Shown here piece after piece: positions 1 to 8,849 of a stretch of DNA of 22,777 nucleotides. How positions within the stretch are numbered: position 1 is the stretch's first letter; each line of letters starts with the position of its first letter. The stretch is from JACQAI01 sp035507915 (lineage in GTDB: Bacteria; Pseudomonadota; Alphaproteobacteria; Elsterales; Elsteraceae): contig DATJNS010000096.1 of assembly GCA_035507915.1 (NCBI GenBank), positions 1 through 22,777 of the forward strand, written 5' to 3'. The notes below the pieces were generated by a model. That model worked only from the letters and a program-made list of their open reading frames with translations, was not told where the DNA came from and did no database searches. The translations under genes and the position numbers were made by a program.

Positions 1-251
1 TTGAGCAGCGGATGGGCAAGCCCGAGGATCACCAGGGCGGCGAGCGCCAGGCGCAAGAGGATGAGCCACCAGGGCGTGCGCGCCGGCGTTTCCTCCCGCT
101 GGTGCAGTCCGAACAGCAGCCGGATCGCCGGGAAGCGCTGCAGCCGCGGTGCCGGCGGCGTCACGCGGAGCACGAGCCAGATCACCGGCAGGACGGCCAG
201 GCCGAGCAGCAGCCAGGGCGCGGTGAAGGCAAGCGATCCGAGCGTCAGCAA
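1..251 (-). CDS. BatA-like / DUF4159-type membrane protein, N-terminal part (cut by left edge)
   Basis: Only the first 83 or so codons are in the window; the gene runs off the left edge. The translation starts near TLGSLAFTAPWLLLGLAVLP, a hydrophobic segment, followed by a basic-proline stretch (RVTPPAPRLQRFPAIRLL) and a second hydrophobic segment (WWLILLRLALAALVILGLAHP). This two-helix pattern with the 'P-x-x-RFPAIRLL' linker is the N-terminal aerotolerance (BatA/TIGR02226-like) region that precedes a DUF4159 domain in alphaproteobacteria. The start is inferred to be TTG at 251: the frame has a stop at 264-266, there is no ATG in between, and AAGGGA lies 9-10 bases upstream. It follows the DUF58 gene by 162 bases on the same strand and completes a MoxR-DUF58-BatA-type set. 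Family assignment is moderately sure; the DUF4159 part cannot be seen here. Confidence 0.7.
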   Translation of the reverse strand, partial: MLTLGSLAFTAPWLLLGLAVLPVIWLVLRVTPPAPRLQRFPAIRLLFGLHQREETPARTPWWLILLRLALAALVILGLAHPLL

Positions 252-324
252 GCCACTATTCCCTTACCCGCGTGATCGCTCCTATCGGTCCGCTCGCGGC
301 GTCGAGCGTCGCGCCCGAATGCGG

Positions 325-339
325 CGATTCGATGAATCG
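325..339. repeat. Short inverted repeat in the gap before the BatA-like gene
   Basis: CGATTC-GAT-GAATCG is a perfect 6-base inverted repeat with a 3-base spacer. It sits in the 162-base gap between the DUF58 stop and the next minus-strand start. It could be an operator half-site pair or chance; no flanking promoter boxes are convincing. The rest of the 252-413 gap holds nothing else I can name. Confidence 0.2.
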
Positions 340-413
340 TCAGCGTCCGGCCCCTGGGCATGTGGCGGTGCACCGACCCAGGCTCAAGACGATGCAGGGT
401 CGATGCCACAGGG

Positions 414-1313
414 TCACCGTCGGTCCGGGCCCGACAACGCGGCGTAGAGCGCCAGCAGCGCCGCCTCGGGTGGGTGGTCGGTGGCGTGCTGGCCGAAGCT
501 CCAACCGACGGCGCGCGCGATATCGGCGAGCGCGGCACGGTGCTGCTCGATGCGCTCGAGATAGGCCGCGCGCAGCGTCTCGGTGCGCCGCACGATCAGG
601 GAGCCTTCGTCTTCCAAGCCTTCGAAGCGCACACGTCCGGCGAACGGCAGGGTGAGCTCGGCCGGATCGAGCAACAGCAGGATGTGGCCCTCGACGCCAT
701 GGGCGGCGTAGTGGCTGACGACGGCATGCAACGCCTCGGGCGGCGCCAGGAAGTCGCCGATCAGGACCAGCCGGCTGTAGCGCGGCAGCGGCACCGTCGG
801 CGGCACGCCCGTGTCGCGCTGGAACTGCGCGCCGCTGTCGAGCTCGGCGGCGATCCGGCTCAAGGTGGCGCGCGAGCTGGCGGGCGCCGCCGCTGCGCCG
901 AGCAGCGCGATGCGCTCGCCGCCGCGCAGCAGCAGCGACGCGGCCGCGAGCAGCAGGAGCTCGGCGCGCTGGCGTTTCTCGGGCAGCTCGCGCCCCGACC
1001 GGTAGCGCATCGAGGCCGAGCCGTCGCGCCACAGCCAGACGCTTTGCGCCGCCTCCCACTCGTTCTCGCGGACGAACACGGACTGGCTGCGCGCCGACAT
1101 GCGCCAGTCGATGCGTCCGGCGGGATCGCCCGGCTGATAGCGGCGGAACTGCCAGAATGCCTCGCCCTGGCCGACGCGGCGGCGGCCGTGCACGCCCTGC
1201 ACGATGGTCGACGCCACGCGCTCGGCCTCGACCAGCAGCGGCGGCAGCACCGAGGCGAGCTGCTCGGCGCGCTGGCGCGAGGACTGCGCGGCGCCGGCGC
1301 TGGGGCTCGCCAT
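414..1313 (-). CDS. DUF58 domain protein
   Basis: A 299-residue protein. The DUF58 hallmark is clear at about residues 50-85: G-E-A-F-W-Q-F-R-R-Y-Q-P-G-D-P-A-G-R-I-D-W-R followed by S-A-R-S-Q-S-V-F-V-R-E-N-E. Directly after it, D97-G-S99-A-S101 matches a DxSxS metal-ion-dependent adhesion site at the start of a von Willebrand A-like fold. There are no membrane segments, so it should be cytosolic or peripheral. DUF58 proteins are known companions of MoxR AAA+ ATPases, and the MoxR gene ends 21 bases upstream on the same strand. The pair probably acts as a chaperone or assembly module for a target protein, with the BatA-like membrane protein downstream. The target is unknown. The start is ATG at 1313. 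Confidence 0.93.
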   Translation of the reverse strand: MASPSAGAAQSSRQRAEQLASVLPPLLVEAERVASTIVQGVHGRRRVGQGEAFWQFRRYQPGDPAGRIDWRMSARSQSVFVRENEWEAAQSVWLWRDGSASMRYRSGRELPEKRQRAELLLLAAASLLLRGGERIALLGAAAAPASSRATLSRIAAELDSGAQFQRDTGVPPTVPLPRYSRLVLIGDFLAPPEALHAVVSHYAAHGVEGHILLLLDPAELTLPFAGRVRFEGLEDEGSLIVRRTETLRAAYLERIEQHRAALADIARAVGWSFGQHATDHPPEAALLALYAALSGPDRR

Positions 1314-1334
1314 CAGGCGGTCACCACCGGGGCA

Positions 1335-2348
<1,014 letters not shown>

Positions 2349-2387
2349 TGGCGCATCGCCCCTTGTCGCTGATAAAACATTGCTGCG

Positions 2388-2951
2388 ATGGCGCAGCAGC
2401 CGAACGAATCTGTCCCGCTCTCCGAATCGCTTCGGTCCGGCCTATCCAACTTGTCTGCAAGATCGGGGCCCGAGACGGGCAGGGTCGAGGATTGCGGCGA
2501 TTTCGGCATTCGCATCCTGCGGGACGGAACGTGGTTGTACCATGGTTCTCCGATCACCCGCAAACCGCTGGTCCGCCTGTTCGCGACCGTATTGCGCCGC
2601 GAAGGCGACGATTACTGGCTGGTGACGCCGGTCGAGCGCGGCCGCATCGTCGTCGATGACGCACCCTTCACGGCGGTCGAGATGACGATCACGGGCGCCG
2701 GCGCCGGTCAGCGCGTCAGCTTCCGGACCAATCTCGACGACACGGTAACGGCGGACGCCGCCCATCCGCTGCGCGTCGCGCTGGCGGCGGACGGCGAGCC
2801 GAGCCCCTATATCGAGGTGCGTAACGGGCTCGAAGCCCTGATCGTGCGCTCGGTCTATTATGAGCTGGTCGAGCGCGGCGAGACCCGTCTACTGAATGGC
2901 GAGGAAAGCTACGGGATATGGAGCGCGGGGATCTTTTTCCGATTGGGTTGA
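2388..2951 (+). CDS. DUF1285 domain protein
   Basis: A 187-residue protein with the conserved DUF1285 pattern: D-F-G-I-R-I-L-R-D-G-T-W-L-Y-H-G-S-P-I-T-R-K-P-L-V-R-L-F at about 38-65, then Y-W-L-V-T-P-V-E-R-G-R-I-V-V-D-D-A-P-F. It ends in E-S-Y-G-I-W-S-A-G-I-F-F-R-L-G. The function of this family is not established. It is a soluble protein with no signal or membrane segment. It is the first gene of a plus-strand run with the Nudix, DUF6111 and CCA-transferase genes, an arrangement I recall from alphaproteobacteria. The first 30 residues look poorly conserved, so a later start is possible, but none has a better ribosome site. Confidence 0.9.
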   Translation: MAQQPNESVPLSESLRSGLSNLSARSGPETGRVEDCGDFGIRILRDGTWLYHGSPITRKPLVRLFATVLRREGDDYWLVTPVERGRIVVDDAPFTAVEMTITGAGAGQRVSFRTNLDDTVTADAAHPLRVALAADGEPSPYIEVRNGLEALIVRSVYYELVERGETRLLNGEESYGIWSAGIFFRLG

Positions 2952-2955
2952 GCCC

Positions 2956-3561
2956 GTGCCGTTGAGCCGCGCGGAAATCATCCGGCGGCTCGCGCAGTCG
3001 CGTCCGTCGCCCGCGACCCTGCGCGGCGACCACATGCTCGATCGCCTCGAGCCGCCCCCGCCGCCGCTCAAGCCGGCGGCGGTGCTGGTGCCGATCGTCG
3101 AGCACGCCGACGCGCTCACCGTCCTGCTCACCAAGCGCACCGATCACCTGGCCGACCATGCCGGTCAGGTCAGCTTTCCGGGCGGCCGCATCGAGCCCGA
3201 GGACCCCGACCCCGAGCGGGCGGCGTTGCGCGAGGCGCATGAGGAGGTCGGCCTGCCGGCGGACCGGGTCGAGCTGGTCGGGCGGCTCGACATCTACCGC
3301 ACGCGCACCGGGTTCGAGGTCGTGCCGGTGGTCGGGCTGGTGCGCCCGCCGCTCGACGACCTGAAGCCGGATCCTTACGAAGTTGCCGAGGTCTTCGAGG
3401 TGCCGCTCAGCTTCATTCTCGATCCGATCAATCATGAGCTGCACACGCGCGAGCTGCGCGGCATGACGCGGACCTTCTATGTGCTGCCCTATCAGGGCCG
3501 CTACATCTGGGGCGCCACCGCCGGCATGCTCGTCAACCTCGCGCAGGTGCTGCGCCCGTGA
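2956..3561 (+). CDS. CoA pyrophosphatase (Nudix hydrolase)
   Basis: About 201 residues. The family signature VLLTKRTDHLADHAGQVSFP leads directly into the Nudix box: G77, then acidic D83, then R92-E93-A-H-E96-E97-V-G. Together these mark the CoA/acyl-CoA diphosphatase group (E. coli NudL/YeaB type), which splits CoA into 4'-phosphopantetheine and 3',5'-ADP using Mg or Mn ions. The box has Asp instead of Glu at its sixth position after the glycine, which is usual in this group. I chose GTG at 2956, five bases after the DUF1285 stop. An in-frame ATG at 2896 would overlap DUF1285 by 56 bases and has no ribosome site. Enzyme class is secure; exact substrate is inferred from the family. Confidence 0.9.
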   Translation: MPLSRAEIIRRLAQSRPSPATLRGDHMLDRLEPPPPPLKPAAVLVPIVEHADALTVLLTKRTDHLADHAGQVSFPGGRIEPEDPDPERAALREAHEEVGLPADRVELVGRLDIYRTRTGFEVVPVVGLVRPPLDDLKPDPYEVAEVFEVPLSFILDPINHELHTRELRGMTRTFYVLPYQGRYIWGATAGMLVNLAQVLRP

Positions 3562-3571
3562 GCCGGCGCCC

Positions 3572-3847
3572 GTGAGGCAGCTGCTGCTGTTCGGCATGCC
3601 GTTCGCGTTGCCGCTCGTCCTTTATCTCGTCTGGTTCGCGCGGGCGAGCCGCGCCGCTGCGGCCGCCGGCCACGAGACGCCGCGGCTGGGCGACGTGCCC
3701 TGGCCGTGGCTGCTCGCCATCGCAGTCCTCCTGATCGCCGGCACGCTCGGCGCCTTCCTGATGATGGGCGGCGAGATGCCGGGCGGTCACTACGAGCCGC
3801 CGCATCTGCAGGACGGGCAGATCGTGCCCGGCCGCGTCACGCGCTAG
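3572..3847 (+). CDS. DUF6111 small membrane protein
   Basis: A 91-residue protein with two predicted membrane helices. The first is at about residues 4-22 (LLLFGMPFALPLVLYLVWF) and the second at about 49-67 (WPWLLAIAVLLIAGTLGAFL). The tail reads GGHYEPPHLQDGQIVPGRV. The PW-P-W start of helix two and the Y-x-P-P-H-x-x-D-G-x-x-V-P-G tail fit the DUF6111 family, whose role is unknown. The start is GTG at 3572, eleven bases after the Nudix stop, and the gene ends four bases before the CCA-transferase start. It therefore lies inside a tight operon. The open frame extends upstream to 3479, but that part is the Nudix gene read in another frame. Confidence 0.8.
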   Translation: MRQLLLFGMPFALPLVLYLVWFARASRAAAAAGHETPRLGDVPWPWLLAIAVLLIAGTLGAFLMMGGEMPGGHYEPPHLQDGQIVPGRVTR

Positions 3848-3850
3848 GCC

Positions 3851-5074
3851 ATGATCCCGGCCGGCGCGATCCCACCGCCCGCCTGGATGGCCGAGCCGGC
3901 GGTGCAGCGCGTGCTGGCGGCGCTCGCCCGCGACGGCCGGCCCGCGCGGTTCGTCGGCGGCGCGGTGCGCGACACCGTGCTCGGGCGCGCCGTCACCGAC
4001 GTCGACATCGCGACGCCGCTGCCGCCCGAGGAAGCCGCGCGGGCGCTCGAGGCGGCCGGCATCAAGGTCGTGCCGACCGGGATCGATCACGGCACGATCA
4101 CGGCGGTCTCCGCGGGCCGCCACGTCGAGATCACGACCCTGCGTCACGACGTCGAGACGTTCGGCCGCCGCGCACGCGTCGCCTACACGGACGACTGGGC
4201 GGCCGACGCGGCGCGTCGTGATTTCACCATCAACGCGCTGTTCGCCGACGCCGACGGCACGCTCTACGATCCGACCGGTCAGGGGCTGGCCGATCTCAAG
4301 GCCGGGCGCGTGCGCTTCATCGGCGACGCCGCGACGCGCATCGCCGAGGACTATCTGCGCGTGTTGCGCTTCTTCCGCTTCAGCGCCCACTACGGACGCG
4401 GCGCGCCGGACGCTGCGGCGCTCGCGGCGTGCGCGGCGGCGGCGGCGCAGCTCGACACGCTGTCGCCGGAACGCATCTGGATCGAGCTCGGGCGCCTGCT
4501 GGGCGCGCGCGATCCGGCGCCGATGGTCGCCTTGATGGCGACCCACGGCATCCTCGCGCACGCGCTGCCGGTCGGCGGCGACGTCGGCGCGCTCGAGCGC
4601 TTGGTCGCGATCGAGCGCGGCGCGCCATCCGACCCGCTGTGCCGGCTCGCGGCGCTGATCGTCGCGGCGGACGCGGTGGACGCGACCGCGCGGCGCCTGC
4701 GGCTCAGCAACGCCGACGCGCGGAACCTCGCGGCCATCCTCGGCGCCGCCGCGATCGTCGAGCAGCCGGCGTGCCGGCTGGTGCGACGGTTCGGCCGCGC
4801 CGCCGCGCTCGACGGCGTGCTGCTCGCCGCGGCGCACGGCCTGGCGTCCGCGCGCGCCGCCGCGATCCGCCATGCGATCGAAGCCTGGGTCGAGACGCCG
4901 CTGCCGGTCTCGGGCGACGACGTGCTGGCGCTCGGCGTGGCGCCCGGCCCCGCCGTCGGCGCGCTGCTCGGCCAGGTCGCCGCATGGTGGGAGGAGCGCG
5001 ATTGCACGGCGGATCGGACGGCGTGCCTGGCGCGGCTCCACGAGCTCGCCCGCGATCCCAAGCCGGCGTCGTGA
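3851..5074 (+). CDS. cca: CCA tRNA nucleotidyltransferase / poly(A) polymerase family
   Basis: A 407-residue class II nucleotidyltransferase that would add or repair the CCA end of tRNA. Motifs in order: G36-G-A-V-R-D41, the metal-binding D50-V-D52-I-A-T, RRDFTINAL at 122-130, and R-I-A-E-D-Y-L-R-V-L-R-F-F-R-F at about 163-177. These are the hallmark motifs of the bacterial CCA-adding enzyme and the closely related poly(A) polymerase. The C-terminal half is Ala-rich and helical, as usual in alphaproteobacteria, and lacks an HD domain. It starts three bases after the DUF6111 stop. Its stop is one base from the convergent hemF stop, leaving no room for a separate terminator. CCA addition is more likely than polyadenylation, but the two cannot be separated by eye. 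Confidence 0.94.
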   Translation: MIPAGAIPPPAWMAEPAVQRVLAALARDGRPARFVGGAVRDTVLGRAVTDVDIATPLPPEEAARALEAAGIKVVPTGIDHGTITAVSAGRHVEITTLRHDVETFGRRARVAYTDDWAADAARRDFTINALFADADGTLYDPTGQGLADLKAGRVRFIGDAATRIAEDYLRVLRFFRFSAHYGRGAPDAAALAACAAAAAQLDTLSPERIWIELGRLLGARDPAPMVALMATHGILAHALPVGGDVGALERLVAIERGAPSDPLCRLAALIVAADAVDATARRLRLSNADARNLAAILGAAAIVEQPACRLVRRFGRAAALDGVLLAAAHGLASARAAAIRHAIEAWVETPLPVSGDDVLALGVAPGPAVGALLGQVAAWWEERDCTADRTACLARLHELARDPKPAS

Positions 5075-5075
5075 G

Positions 5076-5972
5076 TCACTCCCAGGCCGCGAGCGGCGGC
5101 AGCGACATCAGGATGGCCTCGACGTTGCCGCCGGTCTTGAGGCCGAAGGCCGTGCCGCGGTCGTACAGCAGGTTGAACTCGACATAGCGGCCGCGGCGCA
5201 CCAGCTGATGGCGGCGCTCGGCGTCGGTCCAGCTCTCGTTCATGTGGCGACGCACCAGCTCGGGATAGATCCCGAGGAAGGCCAGCCCGACGTCGCGCGT
5301 GAACGCGAAGTCGCGCTCCCAATCGCCGCTGTCGAGCCAGTCGAAGAAGATGCCGCCGATGCCGCGCGCCTCGCCTCGGTGCTTGAGAAAGAAATATTCG
5401 TCGCACCATTGCTTGAAGCGCGCGTGGTAGCCGGGGTCGTGGGTGTCGCAGGCGCGCTGGAGCGCGGCGTGGAAATCGGCGCTGTCGCGCGCGTCGGGCA
5501 CCATCGGCGTGAGGTCGGCACCGCCGCCGAACCAGCATTTGGACGTGACGATGAAGCGCGTGTTCATGTGGACCGCGGGAACCTTCGGCGAGCACATGTG
5601 CGCGACCAGTGAGATGCCGCCCGCCCAGAAGCGCGGATCCTCGGCCGCGCCGGGGATCTCCTTGCGGAACTCCGGCGTGAACTCGCCGAACACCGTCGAG
5701 ACGTTGACGCCGACCTTCTCGAACACGCGGCCGTTCATCAGCGAGATGACGCCGCCGCCGCCGGGCGCGCCGCTCGGATCGGGCCGCTCCCAGGCGCGCC
5801 GCGCGAAGCGGCCGGGCGGGCGGGCGGCGTGCGGGCCGTCGGCGAGCGTGTCCTCCAGCGTCTCGAAGGCCGCGCAGATGCGATCGCGCAGCTCGGAGAA
5901 CCACGCGGCCGCCCGGGCTTTGCGGGCGTCGAGCGCCGGGGCGGGCGTTGCGTCGGTCCGGGCGTCGGTCAT
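5076..5972 (-). CDS. hemF: Oxygen-dependent coproporphyrinogen III oxidase
   Basis: A 298-residue enzyme of haem synthesis that oxidatively decarboxylates coproporphyrinogen III to protoporphyrinogen IX using O2. The family's fixed motifs are all present: GGGGVISLMNGRVFEKVGVN at about 71-90, HMNTRF at 135-140, WFGGGADLTP at 147-156, H-R-G-E-A-R-G-I-G-G-I-F-F-D and G-R-Y-V-E-F-N-L-L-Y-D-R-G-T-A-F-G-L. Length is normal for HemF. The start is ATG at 5972, because it overlaps the trmL stop as ATGA, a typical translational coupling; an in-frame ATG at 5996 is the alternative. The enzyme implies aerobic growth, in keeping with the bc1 complex encoded nearby. Confidence 0.97.
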   Translation of the reverse strand: MTDARTDATPAPALDARKARAAAWFSELRDRICAAFETLEDTLADGPHAARPPGRFARRAWERPDPSGAPGGGGVISLMNGRVFEKVGVNVSTVFGEFTPEFRKEIPGAAEDPRFWAGGISLVAHMCSPKVPAVHMNTRFIVTSKCWFGGGADLTPMVPDARDSADFHAALQRACDTHDPGYHARFKQWCDEYFFLKHRGEARGIGGIFFDWLDSGDWERDFAFTRDVGLAFLGIYPELVRRHMNESWTDAERRHQLVRRGRYVEFNLLYDRGTAFGLKTGGNVEAILMSLPPLAAWE

Positions 5973-6433
5973 GGTGTCGGTCCCGTGGCGCGCCATTCTA
6001 GCTGACGCATCGCCTCGCCGAGCACCATCGCGGCGGCGCAGGCGACGTTGATCGAGCGGGCGTCGGCGGTCATCGGGATGCGCAGACGGGCGTCGGCGCT
6101 CCCGTGGACCGGGTCGGGCACCCCGCCGCTCTCGCGTCCGACCATCACGCGGTCGCTCGCCGCGAAGGCGAAGTCGGTATAGCGCGCGTCGCCGCGCGTG
6201 GTCAGCAGCACCAGGCGGCCGATCGGCGCAGCGGCGCAATAGGCGGTCCACGAGGCGTGGCGTGCCAAGGTCACGCCGTCGAGATAGTCGAGCCCGGCGC
6301 GCCGCAACCGGCGATCGCTGAGCACGAAGCCGGCGGGCTCGATCAGGTCGACCGCGATGCCGAGGCAGGCTGCGAGCCGCAACATGGTCCCGGTATTCTG
6401 CGGGATGTCGGGTTGGTAAAGCACCAGCCGCAT
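5969..6433 (-). CDS. trmL: tRNA (cytidine(34)-2'-O)-methyltransferase, SPOUT family
   Basis: A 154-residue SPOUT methyltransferase. TrmL methylates the 2'-OH of the wobble base in tRNA-Leu isoacceptors using S-adenosylmethionine. Diagnostic features are the N-terminal P-D-I-P-Q-N-T-G-T (residues 8-16), R-L-R-R-A-G-L-D-Y, V-G-R-E-S-G-G-V-P, and the C-terminal S-I-N-V-A-C-A-A-A-M-V-L-G-E-A-M-R-Q, which forms part of the knotted cofactor site. Length matches the short TrmL group rather than the longer TrmH/TrmJ proteins. It is the first gene of a two-gene minus-strand unit with hemF and is divergent from the lipoprotein gene, with an AT-rich gap between. Confidence 0.94.
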   Translation of the reverse strand: MRLVLYQPDIPQNTGTMLRLAACLGIAVDLIEPAGFVLSDRRLRRAGLDYLDGVTLARHASWTAYCAAAPIGRLVLLTTRGDARYTDFAFAASDRVMVGRESGGVPDPVHGSADARLRIPMTADARSINVACAAAMVLGEAMRQLEWRATGPTP

Positions 6434-6441
6434 TAAGGTTA

Positions 6442-6453
6442 TTTACTTGTAAA
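6442..6453. promoter_or_regulatory. Palindrome TTTACTTGTAAA in the divergent trmL / lipoprotein gap
   Basis: TTTAC-TT-GTAAA is an inverted repeat with 5-base arms, eight bases upstream of the trmL start, in the only clearly AT-rich patch of the 103-base divergent gap. Its position would suit an operator or a promoter for either gene. I cannot assign a regulator. Confidence 0.25.
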
Positions 6454-6536
6454 CGACCGAGCGCATAGCCTTACCTTACACGTCCCTGAGACCGCGCGTG
6501 GGCCAGCCGGGGCCCGCGCGCCAGAGTGAAGCAGCG

Positions 6537-6812
6537 ATGACGATCGGCGCGAGGGGCCTGACGACTAGCCTGGTGCTCCTGCTGTTGTGCCTGGGGGCCT
6601 GCACCCCGTCGCAGCAGCAGCAGTGGCGCACCGCCCGCGACAACACGCTGGGCTGGTTCGGCGTCGCGCGCAAGCCGGCGGTGGCGCAAACCCAACCTCA
6701 GCCGGTGCCGGCCACGGCGGCACGGCCGGCCGACGACGAGCCGGTGCCGAGCGCCGCGCCGCGTGCGCCGGTCGAGACCGAGGTCGTCCCGCCGCCCGCC
6801 GGCCGGTCATAG
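6537..6812 (+). CDS. Small proline-rich lipoprotein, unknown function
   Basis: A 91-residue predicted lipoprotein. The N-terminus has Arg6, a hydrophobic core (LTTSLVLLLLCL) and a lipobox L-G-A-C with the lipidated Cys at residue 22. The mature part starts T-P-S-Q-Q-Q-Q-W and soon becomes rich in Pro, Ala and Val, with no recognisable domain; such tails often span periplasm or bind peptidoglycan loosely. An aromatic patch (N-T-L-G-W-F-G-V-A) follows the Cys. I chose ATG at 6537, since it gives a compact signal peptide; an in-frame GTG at 6498 would add a polar leader. It lies about 200 bases ahead of petA on the same strand. I do not recognise the family. Confidence 0.7.
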   Translation: MTIGARGLTTSLVLLLLCLGACTPSQQQQWRTARDNTLGWFGVARKPAVAQTQPQPVPATAARPADDEPVPSAAPRAPVETEVVPPPAGRS

Positions 6813-6830
6813 ACCGAGATACGGCCTAGC

Positions 6831-6859
6831 TTCTCAAGCGCTACTATTTCCGATATAGG
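6831..6859 (+). promoter_or_regulatory. Possible promoter for petABC
   Basis: TTCTCA (6831-6836) and TATAGG (6854-6859) are separated by 17 bases. Each matches four of six bases of the sigma-70 consensus. They stand out in an AT-rich patch of the 196-base gap before petA and would give a 5' untranslated region of roughly 140 bases. This is inferred from spacing only. No Fnr-type or other activator palindrome is evident. Confidence 0.3.
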
Positions 6860-7008
6860 ACGGCCGGAGCCCGGCGGTGGTCGGCTCGGCGCCGGCCGCG
6901 ATCGATCGATGCGGCTGCATGTCGCGCGAGCCGAATTTTCGCTGGGCTTCGGGTCCTTGGCACATACACTCGGGCTCGCTCAAAGAGTTCGCGGCGGGGT
7001 TGATCTCA

Positions 7009-7566
7009 ATGGCTGCAAACGCCGATACGACGATGCATCACGGGCCCCACGAGGGCGAGACGCGTCGCGATTTCCTGGTCCTCGCCGCGGGCGCCATGGG
7101 CGCGGTCGGCGTGATCGCGGTCGCGGTGCCCTTCATCAACTCGATGAACCCGTCGGCCGACGTGCTGGCGCTCTCGAGCACCGAGGTCGACCTGAAGCCG
7201 GTCGCCGAGGGCCAGGCCATCACCGTGGTGTGGCGCGGCCACCCCGTGTTCGTGCGGCACCGCACCGCGAAGGAGATCGAGGAAGCGCGCGACGTGCCGC
7301 TGGGCGACCTCAAGGACCCGCAGCCCGACGACAAGCGCGTGCAGAAGCCGCAGTGGCTGATCGTCGTCGGCGTGTGCACCCATCTCGGCTGCATCCCGCT
7401 CGGCCAGAAACCGACCGACCCGCGCGGCGAGTTCGGCGGCTGGTTCTGCCCCTGCCACGGCTCGCAGTACGACACGTCGGGCCGCATCCGCAAAGGTCCG
7501 GCGCCGGCCAATCTTCCGGTGCCGCCCTACACGTTCTTGACCGACGACACGATCCGGATCGGTTAG
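7009..7566 (+). CDS. petA: Ubiquinol-cytochrome c reductase, Rieske iron-sulfur subunit
   Basis: A 185-residue Rieske protein of the cytochrome bc1 complex, which carries electrons from ubiquinol to cytochrome c1 in the periplasm. The twin-arginine signal T18-R-R-D-F-L precedes a single membrane anchor at about 22-45. Cluster motifs are C123-T-H125-L-G-C128 and C147-P-C149-H150-G-S. C123, H125, C147 and H150 ligate the 2Fe-2S centre, and C128-C149 form the family disulfide. I chose ATG at 7009; the frame stays open back to 6877, but that extension would bury the Tat signal behind 44 extra residues unlike any Rieske N-terminus. It is the first gene of petABC, eleven bases from petB. Confidence 0.97.
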   Translation: MAANADTTMHHGPHEGETRRDFLVLAAGAMGAVGVIAVAVPFINSMNPSADVLALSSTEVDLKPVAEGQAITVVWRGHPVFVRHRTAKEIEEARDVPLGDLKDPQPDDKRVQKPQWLIVVGVCTHLGCIPLGQKPTDPRGEFGGWFCPCHGSQYDTSGRIRKGPAPANLPVPPYTFLTDDTIRIG

Positions 7567-7576
7567 GAGGCGCCCC

Positions 7577-8848
7577 ATGGCAAACGCCCGCAAGCAGAGC
7601 GCGCTCGTCCGCTGGATCGACTACCGGCTGCCGATCTTCACCTTCATGGAGCACGAGCTCCACGAGTACCCGACGCCGAAGAACCTGAACTACCTGTGGA
7701 ACTTCGGTTCGCTCGCCGGGATCATGCTGGTCATCATGATGGCTACCGGCATCTTCCTCGCGATGCATTACACGCCCGAGGCCAGTCTGGCGTTCGACTC
7801 GGTCGAGCACATCATGCGCGACGTCAATGGCGGGTGGCTCCTGCGCTACCTGCACATGAACGGCGCGTCGATGTTCTTCATCGTCGTCTACATCCACATC
7901 TTCCGCGGCCTCTACTACGGCTCCTACAAGAACCCGCGCGAGCTCTTGTGGCTGCTCGGCATCGTCATCCTGCTCCTCATGATGGCGACCGCGTTCATGG
8001 GCTACGTGCTGCCGTGGGGCCAGATGAGCTTCTGGGGCGCCACCGTCATCACCAACCTGTTCTCGGCGATCCCGGTCATCGGCAACGACATCGTGACCTG
8101 GCTGTGGGGCGGCTTCGCGGTCGACAACCCGACCTTGAACCGGTTCTACTCGCTCCACTACCTGCTGCCGTTCGTGATCGTCGGCGTCGTGGTCGTGCAC
8201 ATCTGGGCGCTCCACACCCACGGCTCGAACAATCCCCTCGGCATCGACCGCAAGGGCCCGCAGGACAGCATCCCGTTCCATCCGTACTACACGATCAAGG
8301 ACATGTTCGGGCTGGGCGTGTTCCTGATCCTCTACGCGGCGTTCGTGTTCTACGCGCCCAACCTGCTCGGCGAGCCGGACAACTACATCCCGGCCAATCC
8401 GCTCGCGACGCCGCCGCACATCGTGCCGGAATGGTACTTCCTGCCGTTCTACGCGATCCTGCGCTCGACCCCGGACATCCTGTTCATTCCGGCCAAGCTC
8501 GCCGGCGTGATCCTGATGTTCGGTTCGATCGCCATGCTCGCCCTGATGCCGTGGCTCGACACCTCGCCCGTGCGCAGCGCGCGCTTCCGGCCGGTCTACA
8601 AGCAGATCTACTGGCTGTTCCTGGTCGACGCTCTGGCGCTGCTGTGGGTCGGCTCGCAGCCGCCCGAAGGCACCGCGCTGGTGATCGGGCGGGTCGCGAC
8701 CGCGTACTACTTCATCCACTTCCTCATCATCGTGCCGTTGCTCGGCAAGCTCGAGCGGCCGTTGCCGCTGCCGACCTCGATCGGCACGCCGGTGCTACAG
8801 GGCGGAGGCGCCGCCGGCGCGTCGACGGCCCGCATGGAGAAGCCGTGA
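7577..8848 (+). CDS. petB: Cytochrome b subunit of the bc1 complex
   Basis: A 423-residue cytochrome b, full-length (b6 plus subunit-IV-like parts in one chain, as in bc1 complexes). Haem-ligand histidine pairs are H93/H107 and H194/H208, each spaced 14 residues apart, for haems bL and bH. The Qo-site P284-E-W-Y287 motif is intact. Eight membrane helices are expected, and hydrophobic blocks fit this. The start is ATG at 7577 with a perfect AGGAGG (7565-7570) that overlaps the petA stop codon. The last 25 residues are a Gly/Ala-rich tail after L-G-K-L-E-R-P. The protein oxidises ubiquinol at the inner membrane and pumps protons by the Q-cycle with PetA and PetC. Confidence 0.98.
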   Translation: MANARKQSALVRWIDYRLPIFTFMEHELHEYPTPKNLNYLWNFGSLAGIMLVIMMATGIFLAMHYTPEASLAFDSVEHIMRDVNGGWLLRYLHMNGASMFFIVVYIHIFRGLYYGSYKNPRELLWLLGIVILLLMMATAFMGYVLPWGQMSFWGATVITNLFSAIPVIGNDIVTWLWGGFAVDNPTLNRFYSLHYLLPFVIVGVVVVHIWALHTHGSNNPLGIDRKGPQDSIPFHPYYTIKDMFGLGVFLILYAAFVFYAPNLLGEPDNYIPANPLATPPHIVPEWYFLPFYAILRSTPDILFIPAKLAGVILMFGSIAMLALMPWLDTSPVRSARFRPVYKQIYWLFLVDALALLWVGSQPPEGTALVIGRVATAYYFIHFLIIVPLLGKLERPLPLPTSIGTPVLQGGGAAGASTARMEKP

Positions 8849-8849
8849 C

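Noticed and set aside
6434..6450. CtrA-type TTAA-N7-TTAA site
   Set aside because: Only the first TTAA is present; the second half reads TACT at the required distance.
6877..7008. Longer N-terminus for the Rieske protein
   Set aside because: The extra residues precede the twin-arginine signal and look unlike any Rieske leader, and ATG 7009 gives a normal length.
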